Assembly: GCA_963575745.1 (NCBI GenBank)
Contig: CAUYUJ010015749.1
Coordinates: 942,154-1,006,153, forward strand
DNA from: Prorocentrum cordatum
Lineage: Eukaryota; Sar; Dinophyceae; Prorocentrales; Prorocentraceae
Direction of reading: 5' to 3'
Length of the DNA: 64,000 nt
Shown here: in pieces, positions 41,674-51,667 of the stretch
How positions within the stretch are numbered: position 1 is the first letter of the stretch
Layout of the letters: each line of letters opens with the position of its first letter
Notes under the pieces: model-generated
What the model was told of the DNA's origin: nothing
The model's database searches: none
What the model saw: the letters and a program-made list of their open reading frames with translations, nothing else
Translations under genes and position numbers: made by a program

Positions 41674-41905
41674 GTCCTCCTCCTCCTCCTTCTCTTTATC
41701 CTCCTCCTGATACTGCCTCATCCTCCTACAAAATCAAGCTCGCGGTCTCCTCCTTTCTCCGCCTTGTATCCCCACTTCCACTTGCCCATCCCCCTCCTCC
41801 TCATCCTCCTCCCCCTCTTCATCATCATCCTCCTCATCCTCCTGCTTGTTTCCACTTCTACGGTGCCTCCTCTTCCTCCTTCATCGCTCTCCGCCTCGTA
41901 ATGAC
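41674..41905. repeat. Imperfect (TCC)n tract
   Basis: TCCTCCTCC broken by CTTATC and similar pieces. Confidence 0.85.
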
Positions 41906-41920
41906 TACCTCCACCTGCTC

Positions 41921-42690
41921 CTAGATGCTCACCACCACCGTCATTACAGTCAACATCAGAATTACCGCACGGCATCACCGTGATCCCCCCTCAGCCCCAT
42001 CATCATTCCTCAGGAGCACCTTCATCTTCATCATCATCGTCATCATCATCAGCATCATCATCAACATCAGCAGCAGCAGCATTAGCATCGCCATCGCCAT
42101 CGCAATCCCTCGCCCCCACTCCTCCTCCCTCGTCCGTCCGTATCATCATAGACCCTACTTTTATGCATCCCATCGTCTCGCAGCATCACCATCGGCATCA
42201 TCATCACCATCACCATCTTCATCAGAATCATCAGCGTAATCACCAGCAGCAGCATCATCACCTGCATCGGCATCAGCATCATCAGCATCATCATCATCAC
42301 CATCACCCCCATAATTACCAGCACCATCATCAACACCCGTGCAGCAGCAGCAGAAGCATTAACGTCAGCATAATCATCGTCGTCGTCGTCATCATCATCG
42401 TCGTCATCGTCAGCATCATCAGAGTCATAGTCAACATCAGCCTCGTCATCAGCAGCAGCATCCTTGTCATCATCAGGAGCATCAGAATCGCCATCGTCAT
42501 CATCATCATCATCAGCAGCAGCAGCATCATCATCATCAGCATCATCATCATAATCGCATTCAGCATCATCGGAATCATTATGGTCATCGCAATCGCCATC
42601 ATTGTATTCGTCCGCAGCAGCAGCAGCAGCCGCATCGTCATCACCATCATCGTCACCATTCTCATCAGCGGCAGCATCATCTCCACCTGT
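41921..42690. repeat. Imperfect (CAT)n array, 0.77 kb
   Basis: CATCATCAG, CATCATCGT and CATCACCAT units. Frames give His, Ser or Ile polymers (minus strand Asp or Met). Similar arrays occur at 52893 and 61556. Confidence 0.95.
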
Positions 42691-42956
42691 CGTCATTAGA
42701 TTCCGCTCCCCTCCCCATGCGTTGTATACCTCCTCCCACTTCGTTTTCCTACTCCTCACCCTCAGCCTTCTCCTCCTGGCACCTCTTCATCGTCCGTCCC
42801 CCTCATTCGTTCTCAACAGATTCCTCTCCATCCCGCCGCATGGCGCCTGCCGAGGTTGCTGCGGATGCTGCTGCAGCGCGCGGAGAAGGACCCACCGCAG
42901 GCCGTCGTGGGATTATCGGAGCGGGTCGAGGCGAGGTCGGTATTCGACCCCCTCCA
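42691..42956. other. Spacer with a short exon-like run
   Basis: MAPAEVAADAAAARGEGPTA (plus, from about 42841) has GC-rich third positions but only about 35 codons. Not called as a gene. Confidence 0.3.
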
Positions 42957-43028
42957 TTTCCTCTTCCTCATCCTCCTCCTCCTCCTCCCCCCCCTCCTCC
43001 TCATTCTCGATCCTCCTCCTCCGCCTGT
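42957..43028. repeat. (CTC)n tract
   Basis: CCTCCTCCTC with short breaks. Confidence 0.9.
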
Positions 43029-43645
43029 TCGTCGTCCCTACCCCGCCTCTCCACCTTCGCCTTCTCCCTCTCGCCCGCTTCATCAGTTCGGCCCTCCTCT
43101 TTTCCGTACGCGTCCCTTATACTCATCTTCCGTTTCTTGCCGCAATTTTCTTGCGCTATTTCTTGAGGCGCAACCGAAGGTGATTTCGCCACTTCTTTAA
43201 AGGAATCCACAGACGAGGGCACTCCCCCTGACCTCTGGGACTCCTCTTCCGTGGACCACTCCACGGGCTGGCCTTCGTCTTGTTCTCGTCCCTTCCCTTC
43301 CCTTCCCCTCTCATGCCCATCGTCCTGCCCACCCTCCCACATCCTCATCATCCTGCTGCCCCAACTCTCCAGGTTGAGGATCGGCCTCGCGAACGGCTCG
43401 GCTGTTTTAGCTAAGCGAATGCGCTCATGGGAGTGCAAGCGGGCGCACGACAAGGACCCAACCCAGGTGGATACGTGACCGAGGCCCCTCGGCGGGGAAC
43501 ACAGAACTCGATGCTGTTTGCAGCTTCTGCAGCAGTAAAAACTCGGGGCGAACGATGCCTGAAAGAGGTGATGCTCAGCCTGTTCCCGAGCTCGGGAACG
43601 ATGGGCCAAAGTGCAACCAACCCCCACACCCACAGTTCCTTACAC
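43029..43645. other. Spacer without supportable gene
   Basis: Unique sequence with TCC-rich and CCCTTCCC-rich patches. No domain found. Confidence 0.35.
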
Positions 43646-43803
43646 ATTGTTCATGTCTAATTATTCGAAAGTTGTTTGTTTTTGTGTGGGGGGCAAGATC
43701 TTTTCATTTCTAATTGTTCTATCGTGGGCCTCTTTCTGGCCACTAGGGGGGCAGGAACAATTAGAAACGAGCACAATTAGTAATGAGCACGAGTAGAAAT
43801 GAA
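43646..43803 (+). mobile_element. AT-richer foldback around TCTAATTGTTC
   Basis: TTTCTAATTGTTC (about 43706) pairs with GAACAATTAGAAA (about 43757). Farther out GTTCATGTCTAATTATT partly pairs with AATTAGTAATGAGC and AGAAATGAAC. Looks like a palindromic element; single copy here. Confidence 0.6.
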
Positions 43804-44386
43804 CGACGTATAGTTCAATTCCTGGGGGATGGGCCCCGCACAGATGCGTGCCCGAGGGGCTCCATCGACCAGGAATCCCGAAGGCACGCCATCTGCGCCT
43901 CGCCAGCAGCGGCCAACTCGGAAGCAGCTCGAGCACGTGTCGGTTCTCGTGCAGAAGGTTCGGCATCGGTCAGCTGTCAAGGCTTCCGCTTCTGACTCCG
44001 ACTCGTTTCTCGTCGCGCCCACTGGATGAGAACGGCAGGGAAGTATTGTCGGCTCGAGTGTGCCCCCAGCCCTGCCAAAAAGGATTCCCAGGCGAGTCAT
44101 CGTGAGAAAGGTCGCAGAGGAGCAGTCGTGAAGTACAAAGGGACACCATTCATGTTGAAGCTGGGCCAGCCCGAGCAGCCCACGACAATGGCCACCATAA
44201 GAAGTGGTGCGAGCCTCGTGGAGCAGTGCTGGGGCTCCCTCTGGGCCCTCCTCGGGGCCTTTGGGGGGGCCTCTGGAGGCCGTTCTGGAGGCCATCGGCG
44301 ACGGGGCATGGCCCGCGGCCAGCCCCCCCCCATCACGAAGCCCAGCGAACAGCACGCCCGGCCCTCCCTGGGACTCCCTCGGGGCA
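43804..44386. other. Spacer without gene
   Basis: Plus and minus frames are open over parts of this stretch but have no motif. About 44215-44310 is CCTCTGGAGGCC-type low-complexity DNA. Confidence 0.35.
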
Positions 44387-44394
44387 CTCCTGCG
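44387..44394 (+). repeat. Left 8-bp target duplication CTCCTGCG
   Basis: Identical to 44648-44655 on the other side of the M7 element. Confidence 0.85.
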
Positions 44395-44647
44395 CTTAGT
44401 GGGCCCCGGAAACGGCAGGGCCGTTTTTTCACCGTTTCCGAAAAAGTGTCCCTTGAAAATGAAAACGGCAAAAAAACAGCGACCCGACCGAAACTGCAAC
44501 AAAAACGGCTCCAGGAGTGGAACCAGAGCGGGAACCCGCAAAAGAACGGCGACGGAACCGATAAAACAAAGGCGTCGGAACCGGCAAAAAAACTACAAAA
44601 CGGAACCGGTAAAAAAACGGCCTTGTCGTTTCCAGGGCCCAACTAAG
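44395..44647 (+). mobile_element. M7: hAT-like MITE with TIRs and target duplication
   Basis: 253 bp. The left end CTTAGTGGGCCCCGGAAACG, then GCAGGGCCGTTTTTTCACCG, is mirrored on the right as CGGTAAAAAAACGGCCTTGT, then CGTTTCCAGGGCCCAACTAAG. The arms are about 40 bp with five or so differences. The perfect 8-bp repeat CTCCTGCG flanks both ends. 8-bp duplications and short TIRs are typical of the hAT superfamily. The interior has many AAAACGG motifs and no coding capacity, so it depends on a transposase elsewhere. Confidence 0.9.
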
Positions 44648-44655
44648 CTCCTGCG
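44648..44655 (+). repeat. Right 8-bp target duplication CTCCTGCG
   Basis: Partner of 44387-44394. Confidence 0.85.
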
Positions 44656-44867
44656 GGCCTCGGGGGCCCCCTCCTGGGGCCTCGAGGCGGGAGTATACCC
44701 CGCGAACGCCATGTGATGGGCGCCGCGCGGTGCCGACGCCCCCCGCGGGGGGAGGGGGGGGTCCGCGGCCGCGCGAATGGAGCCCGCCCGTGGCCGCTGT
44801 CCTCCCGGTGGCCGCCCGTGGGCGCCAGCGCGGGAGGCCAGCGTGGGAGGAGGGGGGTCGGGCGTCG

Positions 44868-45190
44868 GGCAGGGGGAGGAGGAGGGGAGATGGAGGAGGA
44901 GGAGGAGGAGGGAGGAGGCGGAGGAGGAGAAGGAGGGGAGGAAGGGGAGGAGAGAGGAGGGAGGAGGAGGAGGAGGAGGAGGAGGAGGAGGAGGAGGGAG
45001 GGGGAGGGAGGAGGCTGGTGGGGTGAGGAGGGGACGGGGGGGGGGGAGGAGGAGGGGAGGAGGGAGGGAGGAGGAGGAGTAGGAGGAGGAGGAGGAGGAG
45101 GAGGAGGAGGAGGTCGGCCACGTGCGAGGAGGAGGAGGAGGAGGAGGAGGAGGAGGAGGGGGAGGAGGAGGGGGGGAGGAGGGGGCGGGG
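44868..45190. repeat. (GGA)n tract
   Basis: GGAGGAGGAG with GGGGG and GTAGG interruptions. Confidence 0.95.
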
Positions 45191-45596
45191 TCGGGTCGGG
45201 CAGGGCTGCGCAGTCCTACAGTCGGACTTGATTGGAGAGGACACGCGAGAGGACACAAGACCTTTCCGAGGGCCACATCGCCATGGGAGTCTAGGAGCGC
45301 AAGAAGGCACGTGCCGCGAGGCACAGGACACAAGGGTCCCCTTGATTTGGCAGGGTCGACCTACTACTCTGGGCCGCCTGTAGGATCGGCGGCGAGCGAG
45401 GGTCGGTATCGTTGCACCAATCCCCACCCCCATCCCCACCCCCTTCGAGGCCCCCACGAAATTACCACCCCAGTTGGGGGTTTCACCCCTCGAGGCTCGG
45501 AGGGGACGACCTGTGTTCCCCATCCAGGGGGGGTATATCGGCCAGTGGGGCCCAGGCCGCACCGCTGGGGATGGGGATCGGAGAAACGATACTCAG
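45191..45596. other. Spacer without gene
   Basis: Includes a short CCCCATCCCCACCCC repeat near 45425. Open frames lack motifs. Confidence 0.35.
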
Positions 45597-45639
45597 AGGG
45601 GGGAGGGGAGAAGGAGGATGCCTTCTCAGAGTCAGGCGA

Positions 45640-45822
45640 TCGCAAACATGGATCAAGGGGGCGTGGATTAGCGACGGGTCCCGCTTCCATGGGAAATCGC
45701 GGATTTCCGCCGCCGAGCGCGGCGGCGCCGGCCGCATTTTGGGGAGGGCACATCCCCCGATGCATGGATTTGGCGACTGCGCGCCAATTCCATGGATCGC
45801 TAGTCCATGTTTGCGCGTCCCC
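45640..45822 (+). mobile_element. P4 palindromic element, copy a
   Basis: GCGATCGCAAACATGGATCA and TTAGCGAC at the left pair with GATCGCTAGTCCATG-TTTGCGCGTC at the right; CCATGG blocks pair inside. The right half matches 57405-57545. Partial P3-like sequence (GAGAAGGAGGATGCCTTC) lies on both sides. Confidence 0.75.
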
Positions 45823-45828
45823 GAGGAA

Positions 45829-45981
45829 GGGAGAAGGAGGATGCCTTCCCAGAAGGCGGCGGACTTCTCAGACGCGCTCCGGCCTTCTGAGAAGTGTTCC
45901 ATGTCATCGGGGAACTTGTTTTAGAACATTTTCAGAAGATGGGGGGGCTTTCCTAGCCTTCTGAGAAGGCCTTCTCCTTAT
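45829..45981 (+). mobile_element. P3 inverted-repeat element, copy b
   Basis: Left GAGAAGGAGGATGCCTTCCC-AGAAGGCGGCGGACTTCTCAGA; right GGGGGGCTTTCCTAGCCTTC-TGAGAAGGCCTTCTCC. Matches the copy at 26416. Confidence 0.82.
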
Positions 45982-46564
45982 CGCTTCCCCCCCCTCGCTC
46001 GCCGCCGGTAGGAGTCAACTTGGATCCATAGGGCCAGAGCGGGGGGCCCTCTGACGTGTCGTGCGCCCCACCCGTCCAGGCTCCCAGACAAGGGGGTCGG
46101 GGGGGAGGGGGGAGCCGTGAGACCCCTCCACGAGACGGACGAGGCTCGTTTCGCGGAGCTGACAGTGAGTCAGAAGCCGGGCGAGGGTTGGCAAAGCCGT
46201 GGCTGCCAAAACGGAGCTCCGGGAAATGGTTTCTCTTCAGGGAGCAGCCCGCTTATTGCTCAGCGCAGGGAGCTTTCTTCCGGGAACGTGTTTTTCTCTT
46301 CCGGGAAGGCCGGTTTAGCAGCCACGGATTTGCCAGCCTTCGCCCAGCTTCCGAGTGAGAGGGTCACCTCGGTCCTCGAAGATCCATGCAGAATTTGCCT
46401 CGGAGCCCTCCCAGGGCCCACCCTGGCCAGTGCTCCGAGCCGCGTCTAGCCGTGGCGTCGAGGGCCTCCCGAAACAATCAGAAGCATGCGAGACGAGGAC
46501 GCCGTCGCCAGTGCGCGCGGGAGGACGAGCGGGAGGATCTAGAGATCTAGAGAAGGAAGAGGTG
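45982..46564. other. Spacer without supportable gene
   Basis: TTCCGGGAA/CTTCCGGG motifs recur around 46210-46310. No gene recognised. Confidence 0.35.
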
Positions 46565-47296
46565 GATGGGGGGGGGAGGAGGAGGAGGAGGAGGGAGGAG
46601 GAGGAGGAGGAGGAGGAGAGGAGGAGGAGGAGGAGGAGGAGGAGGAGGAGGAGGAGGAGGAGGAGGAGGAGGAGGAGGAGGAGGAGGAGGAGGAGGAGAG
46701 GAAGGAGGAGGAGGAGGAGGCGGAGGGAGGCGGAGGAGCGGAGGAGGCGGAGGAGGAGGAGGAGGAGGAGGAGAGGAGAGGAGGAGAGGGGGCGGAGGGA
46801 CGAGAGGGGCGGAGGAGGCGGAGGAGCGGAGGAGGGGGAGGAGAGAGGCGGAGGAGGAGGAGGAAGAGGAGGAGGAGGAGAGGAGGAGGAGGAGGAGAGG
46901 AGGAGGAGGAGGAGGAGTGGAGGAGGAGGGGAGGAGGAGGAGGAGGAGGAGGAGGAGGAGGAGGGAGGAGGAGGAGGAGAGGAGGAGGAGGAGGAGGCGG
47001 AGGACGAGGAGGAGGAGGAGGAAGAGGAGGAGGAGGAGGAGGGAGGAGGAGGAGGAGGAGGAGGAGGAGGGGGAGGGGAAGGGAGGAGGAGGAGGAGGAG
47101 GAGGAGGAGAGGAGGAGGAGGAGGAGGAGGAGGAGGAGGGGAGAGGGAGACGGAGACGGAGACGGAGACGGCGACGGACGAGATGGAGGAGGAGGAGGAG
47201 GAGCAGGAGGAGGAGGAGGAGGGTGGTGGAGGTAGTTGAGAGGGGTGGAGGTAGTTGAGGAGGAGGAGGAGGAGGAGGAGGAGGAGGAGGAGGACG
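46565..47296. repeat. Long (GGA)n tract, ~0.73 kb
   Basis: GGAGGAGGAG with periodic GGCGG, GGACGG and GAAGAGG breaks. At its right end a Glu-reading frame continues into EEGPQPSPELAEELATAVSQ and ends at TGA 47454, possibly a tiny exon tail. Confidence 0.93.
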
Positions 47297-47742
47297 ACAA
47301 CGATGAAGAGGAGGAGGAAGAGGAGGTCGAGGAGGAGGAGGTGGTTCTGACCCAGCCGTCCCTGAGGAGGGGCCGCAGCCGTCGCCAGAGTTGGCGGAGG
47401 AGCTGGCGACCGCGGTCTCGCAGCTGCACGAGAGGCCACCTCCCTCTCCCTCCTGAACCTCGTCATCCGGCCCCTCCCTCCCCTGATCCCCGAGTCCTGA
47501 AGGCATGAGAATCCCGCGCATGCTGCCCTCCCCACCCCCCTGGACCGGTCGGCCCTGGGGGAGGCTCCTGCTGACGAGCCAGACGACTCCTGGAGCACTC
47601 GCTCCGGGAGTTGCCAGCCTGTGGGAGCTACTGTAACAGTAAGGGAGAGCAGAGAGACCCAAGAAAAGGGAGCGAGGGGGAAAAATGAGGACGGGAGGTA
47701 CGGTAGGTTCACGTCGTGTCGACCGGCGGCGACCCCGCCGCG

Positions 47743-47839
47743 GGCGTTCAAGGTTGAACGCCGCCAGTGGCCCGGAATCGGACTACATGGAACGATCGGG
47801 TGATCGGAAAGCCGCCGATCGTTCAAGATTGAACGATCG
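47743..47839 (+). repeat. Twin perfect palindromes with a shared core
   Basis: GGCGTTCAA-GG-TTGAACGCC (47743-47762, 9-bp arms) and CGATCGTTCAA-GA-TTGAACGATCG (47816-47839, 11-bp arms). The core TTCAA/TTGAA is shared while the outer pairs differ in a compensated way. No related transcript can be identified. Confidence 0.85.
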
Positions 47840-47974
47840 ACGCGGTGTCAGAAACCAACGCCAGGGTCGTCACGACACGAACTAGCCGTAGGCGAGTGCT
47901 GAAGGTGGCGGTGCGACGCTGGCAGGCAGCTGAGCGTGGGGAATACACGCTCGCCAAGGTGGAAGTCACGAGGG

Positions 47975-48372
47975 CCCTCCCTCCTCCTCCTCCTCCTCCT
48001 CCTCCTCCTCCTCCTCCTCCTCCTCAGCTCCTCCTCCTCCTCCTCCTCCTCCTCCTCCTCTCCCTCCTCCTCCTCCTCCTCCTATCCTCCTCCTCCCCTT
48101 CCTCCTCCCCTCCTCCCCTCCCACCTCCTCCTTTCCTCCTTCTCCTCCTCCTCACTCCCTCCTCCTCTCCTGTCCTCCTCCTCCTCCTCCTCCTCCTCCT
48201 CTCCTTCCTCCCCCCCTCCTCCTCCCCTCCTCCTCCTTCCTTCTCTCATCCTCCTCCTCCTCCTCGCCTCCTCCGCCTCCGCCCTCGCCTCCTCCTCCTC
48301 GCCTTCTCTCCCCACCTCCTCCTCCTCTCTCTCCTCCTCCTCCTCCTCCTCCTCCTCCTCCTGCTCCTCCTC
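47975..48372. repeat. Long (TCC)n tract
   Basis: CTCCTCCTC with CCCCTCC and CTTCC breaks. Confidence 0.95.
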
Positions 48373-48510
48373 CTCCTGCTCATGGGAACCCCCCACAGGC
48401 GTCCCCCAGTCCAACGACGGGCACCCTCGCCTGCAAAGCAGGCGTAGGGCCTGGGCGTAGGGCTCCGAGTGTACGTCGGGCTTTGGGGGGGGGCTCCACC
48501 GGGCAGCGTG

Positions 48511-48632
48511 GGGGAGGAGGGGGAGGAGGGGGAGGGGGAGGAGGAGGAGGAGGAGGAGGAGGAGGAGGAGGAGGAGGAGGAGGAGGAGGAGGAGGAGGAG
48601 AGGGAGGGAGGGAGGGAGGGAGGGAGGGCTGT
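48511..48632. repeat. (GGA)n then (GGGA)n tract
   Basis: Complementary to the TCC tract about 140 bp upstream, so a large hairpin is possible. Confidence 0.95.
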
Positions 48633-48788
48633 GGCCTGTGGCCTGTGGCCTGCCCGGTAGACCCCCCTCAAGCCATGTGTGCTCGTTTCCCTCCAGAGCT
48701 TGCGGTGCGAAGGCGTGAAGATGTCCCGAAGCATGTGGGGAGTGGGGTGGCAAAAGGGTGAGGTTAGTGGCGGAGCGAGGTGAGACTT

Positions 48789-48943
48789 GAGTCGGGCGTG
48801 TCCTCTACAGGAGGAATATGCAAAAAATAGTCGGATAATATTACGGAGGCGATTTTTGAGTATTTTTGGTCAATTGTGGTGCGTGCTTGGATTATTCTTT
48901 ATTTTTCATCAAGAATCCCCCTGTAGGAGGACACGGCCGACCG
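48789..48943 (+). mobile_element. M2 MITE, copy 1
   Basis: Starts GAGTCGGGCGTGTCCTCTAC and ends CTGTAGGAGGACACGGCCGAC as an inverted repeat. The AT-rich middle includes AAAAAATAGTC and TTTTTGAGTATTTTTGG. Confidence 0.88.
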
Positions 48944-48959
48944 AAGGTAAGACGGTTGC

Positions 48960-49137
48960 TGGCGTTGAGGCGGTCAAATGTTGGGCACGAGTTGCAGAAC
49001 ACGAGGCGCGGGAGACTGTGAGAGTACTGGCTGCGGCTTGCCGCGGCGGGCTCGCGGTCGCCGTCGCCGCAGCCGCCCTGGCCCTTGCCAGGATGGCCGT
49101 CGGTTCGGCGTCAGGGCCACACTCGCCCAAGTGGAGG
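48960..49137 (+). CDS. Possible exon with a hydrophobic segment
   Basis: The plus frame reads AVKCWARVAEHEARETVRVL, then AAACRGGLAVAVAAAALALA (likely membrane helix) and RMAVGSASGPHSPKWR. It ends at AGG followed by GTAAGAG, a good 5' splice-site match. Begins right after M2 copy 1. No ATG defined and no family recognised. A chance Ala-rich frame in GC-rich DNA is the alternative. Confidence 0.25.
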
Positions 49138-49354
49138 GTAAGAGGGCCTCTCCCCCTGGCCGTGGGGAAACCCTTCGAGGCGCCCCCCGGTCAGCGCCAG
49201 AGGACCGTCTGCTCGGGCCCAGCCTGGGGGGCTTCTGGGGAGGCAGGCAGGGGCCCCTGGAGGCCTGGACTTTTTCCCCGGGGCCAGCTCTTCGTCCTGA
49301 GCCGCTTCTTAACGGGCCCCTGCGCCCAGGGAGGGTCCCCTGGGCTTTTTTTAG

Positions 49355-49545
49355 GGGGCCGAACGCTAGGGCCTAGAAGCCGAGAACTAAGCCTAGAGGC
49401 CGAAAGTTAGGACCCAGAAGCCGAAAGCTAGGGCCTGGAAGCCGAGAACAAAGGCCTCGAGGCCGAAAACGAGGGCCTGGAGGCCGAGAACCAGGGCCTT
49501 GAGGCCTAGTCTTCGGCCTCCTATAGGGCCTGGAGACCGAAAGGG
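49355..49545 (+). repeat. 21-bp minisatellite GGGCCTAGAGGCCGAAAACTA
   Basis: About eight units of 20-21 bp, partly alternating between AGCCGAGAAC and GGCCGAAAG types. Each has the small palindrome GGCCT-NGA-GGCC. Confidence 0.88.
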
Positions 49546-49617
49546 CTGCGCAAAAGAGTTCGCCTGGAGTTTCTCGAGACGCTTCGAGTTTCCCGAGACG
49601 TTGGGGGTCTGGAGTCT

Positions 49618-49785
49618 AGAGGCCTCCCAGATGGGGTCGGAGTAGATGGGGTCGGAGGATCGCGCCGCATCGCCGATGCGGCTCGATGCGCAGCCCGACT
49701 TGCTTCACGTCGACGTCGACGATGCATCGCCGACGTCGACGATGCATCGCCAGTGCATCGCCGATGCGTCGCGATCCCCCGACGC
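49618..49785 (+). repeat. P9 palindrome-rich dispersed repeat, copy 2
   Basis: GAGGCCTCCCAGATGGGGTC, GGGGTCGGAGGATCGCG, GCATCGCCGATGC, GGCTCGATGC as at 28745; here extended by a tandem GACGTCGACGATGCATCGCC. Confidence 0.8.
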
Positions 49786-49794
49786 CATCTGCTC

Positions 49795-49955
49795 TTAAGT
49801 CGGGCCTGTCCCTCTACGGGAGGAACGTTCAAAAATAGCCCAAAAATAGTCTGGGGACGACTTTTTTACCATTTTGAATATTTTGTTTTGGCATTTTCGG
49901 TGTATTTGTCATTTTTCGTCCTAAATCCGCCTGTAGGGGGACAGGCCCGACCTAA
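49795..49955 (+). mobile_element. M2 MITE, copy 2 (best copy)
   Basis: 161 bp from TTAAGTCGGGCCTGTCCCTC to GGGGACAGGCCCGACCTAA. The ends pair over about 28 bp. TA at both borders would fit a TA target duplication. Middle: AATAGTCTGGGGACGA and ATTTTGTTTTGGCATTTT. Confidence 0.92.
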
Positions 49956-50142
49956 ATCCACACCGACCCCGTCTGGGGGGCCTCCAGGCGGCGGTCTGGA
50001 GTCTGCCCGGCAGGGCGGCCTGGGCCGCACAGGGTCCTCCCGGCGAGGCGCCTGCGCCCTCGGCTGCTTGTCGGCCTCTGCGCCTGCGCCCTCGGCTGCA
50101 GCGGCGCCACGCCTGCAGAGTCGCCGGAGATCACGACCGGAC

Positions 50143-50290
50143 ATGGCGCCAACATCGCAGAGCGGATTTCGCTCGGAAAACGATAGGGTGGAAGTTCGCT
50201 CCGGATTTCGAGGTGAACGTCGTTTTTCGCTCGCCGCCTCGGGCAAGAATCCACGCAGAGATCCGCTGCAGCGCGTCTGCAAGGCCGGTG
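50143..50290 (+). repeat. Dispersed repeat R-B, copy 2
   Basis: ACATCGCAGAGCGGATTTCG, CTCGGAAAACGATAGG, GGATTTCGAGGTGAACG, ATCCGCTGCAGCGCGTCTGC as at 9293. Confidence 0.8.
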
Positions 50291-50817
50291 CAAGGAGACT
50301 GGAGCCCAAGAGCTTCCGAGCCGCACCAAGCTGTGGTGGTCCCCAGGCCACGAGGCCAGGCTCAAACGCCCGGCCAGGGAGAAAGCTGAAACGCCAGAGC
50401 CTCAGGATAATCACGACCGGAGCCAAGGACCTCGAGATTTTGGCGTCCCCAGTTTTTGCGAGCACGGCGTGTTCGCCTGGGCTCGGGCCCCAGGACCATC
50501 ACAGATCGGTACGGCTAGAAACACGCCGCAGAAAGATGGGGTGGGCCCTGGTCGTGCTGTTCGGCGATGTTGCAGTTTTCGCGCAACGTCGGATTTCAGG
50601 GTCCGCTGTGCGAAAATTCAGGGAAACCTCTGCCTTGATTTACCCGAAACGCTTTGAGTTTCTTAAGCAGCGGAGTGGCCAGCGCTGCGGAGCTCCCCGA
50701 GGCCGCGTGAGCGTCAAACTCTGCACCGCTCTCCTGGCGCCCTCCCAGCCCGCGAGGCATGCGGGGGAGTTGCAGCCGCAGGAGGCCGTGCGGCAGGACT
50801 GGGCCAATGGGCGGCGC
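50291..50817. other. Spacer without gene
   Basis: Open frames in several registers without motif; GC-rich unique DNA. Confidence 0.35.
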
Positions 50818-50893
50818 GGGAGGAGGAAGGAGGAGGAGGAGGAGGGAGGATAGGGAGGAGGGAGGAGGAGGAGGAGGAGGAGGAGGAGGAGGA
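50818..50893. repeat. (GGA)n tract joined to the Sat82 module
   Basis: Ends directly in CTAGTGTAAACCCAAGA, the inverse of the TCC junction at 54773. Confidence 0.92.
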
Positions 50894-51198
50894 CTAGTGT
50901 AAACCCAAGAACCATCAACGATGTCGGAATTAACCTTCCCTCCAAGCTGCCTATTCATAGGCCCCTACAACGGTTCATGTCCATTGAGGGAACTGCCTCG
51001 TTGGAAGACAACCGTTTGAAGATCCTGAAGCATGCCAAAACATTGTTCTGGATTTCAACGCCACGTGTTAACCTGACTGCTGCGTCTTGACGATCCGGAA
51101 TCGTGCCAGAACGCCGTTGTTTGGACTTCAACATTGCGAATCAACATAACTGCTGCACCCGCAGAATCCTGAACCCCTCCAAACACCATGTCTGGTAC
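50894..51198 (-). repeat. Sat82 companion module (inverted)
   Basis: From the GGA side: AGTGTAAACCCAAGA, a ~110-bp unique part (with GAGGGAACTG and GGAAGACAACCGTTTGAAGA), then ~73-bp units with GATCCNGAANCNTGCCAAAAC. Mirrors 54510-54772. Confidence 0.85.
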
Positions 51199-51570
51199 GT
51201 CGATCATGGGAATCCGCGAAACTCTTGCAAGTGTTTAAAACGAATATGCGCGGCGCTAATGCGAGAGTCACATGTTGAAAAGGAAACGCTCTCAATTCGT
51301 GAAGCCCTTGCAATGTTTGAGAACGAATGTGCGCGGTGCTACGGCGAGAGCCACATTTTGAAAACGACCCGCCCTCAATCCGTGAAACTCTTGCAAATGT
51401 TTAAAACGAGTGTGCGCGGCGGTAAGGCGAGAGCCACATTTTGAAAACGACCCGCCCCCAATCAGCGAAGCTCTTGCAATGTTTGAAAACGAATGCGCGC
51501 GGCGGTAAGGCGAGAGCCACATTTTGAAAACGGCCCACCCTCCACATGTGAAACTGTTGACACTTTAAAG
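51199..51570 (-). repeat. Sat82 array 2 (inverted)
   Basis: TGCGCGGCG anchors at 51247, 51330, 51412 and 51495 (83, 82, 83 bp), with GCGAGAGCCACATTTTGAAA and CGACCCGCCCTCAATCNGTG. Confidence 0.93.
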
Positions 51571-51667
51571 TTTCCGAGTCATAAGTGGTGAGGAATTCTC
51601 AGGCGAAACGCCCGGCCCGCCCTAAAAACTGGCCTCGGGGTGCGACAGGGAGAAGTTATCTATCAGG

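Noticed and set aside
41980-42699. His/Ser/Ile-rich frames that look like a histidine-rich protein
   Set aside because: Translation of an imperfect CAT microsatellite; similar arrays at 52893 and 61556 behave the same way.
46315-47826. A ~500-codon minus-strand open frame
   Set aside because: Almost wholly Ser/Pro/Leu from (TCC)n; no conserved ends or motif.
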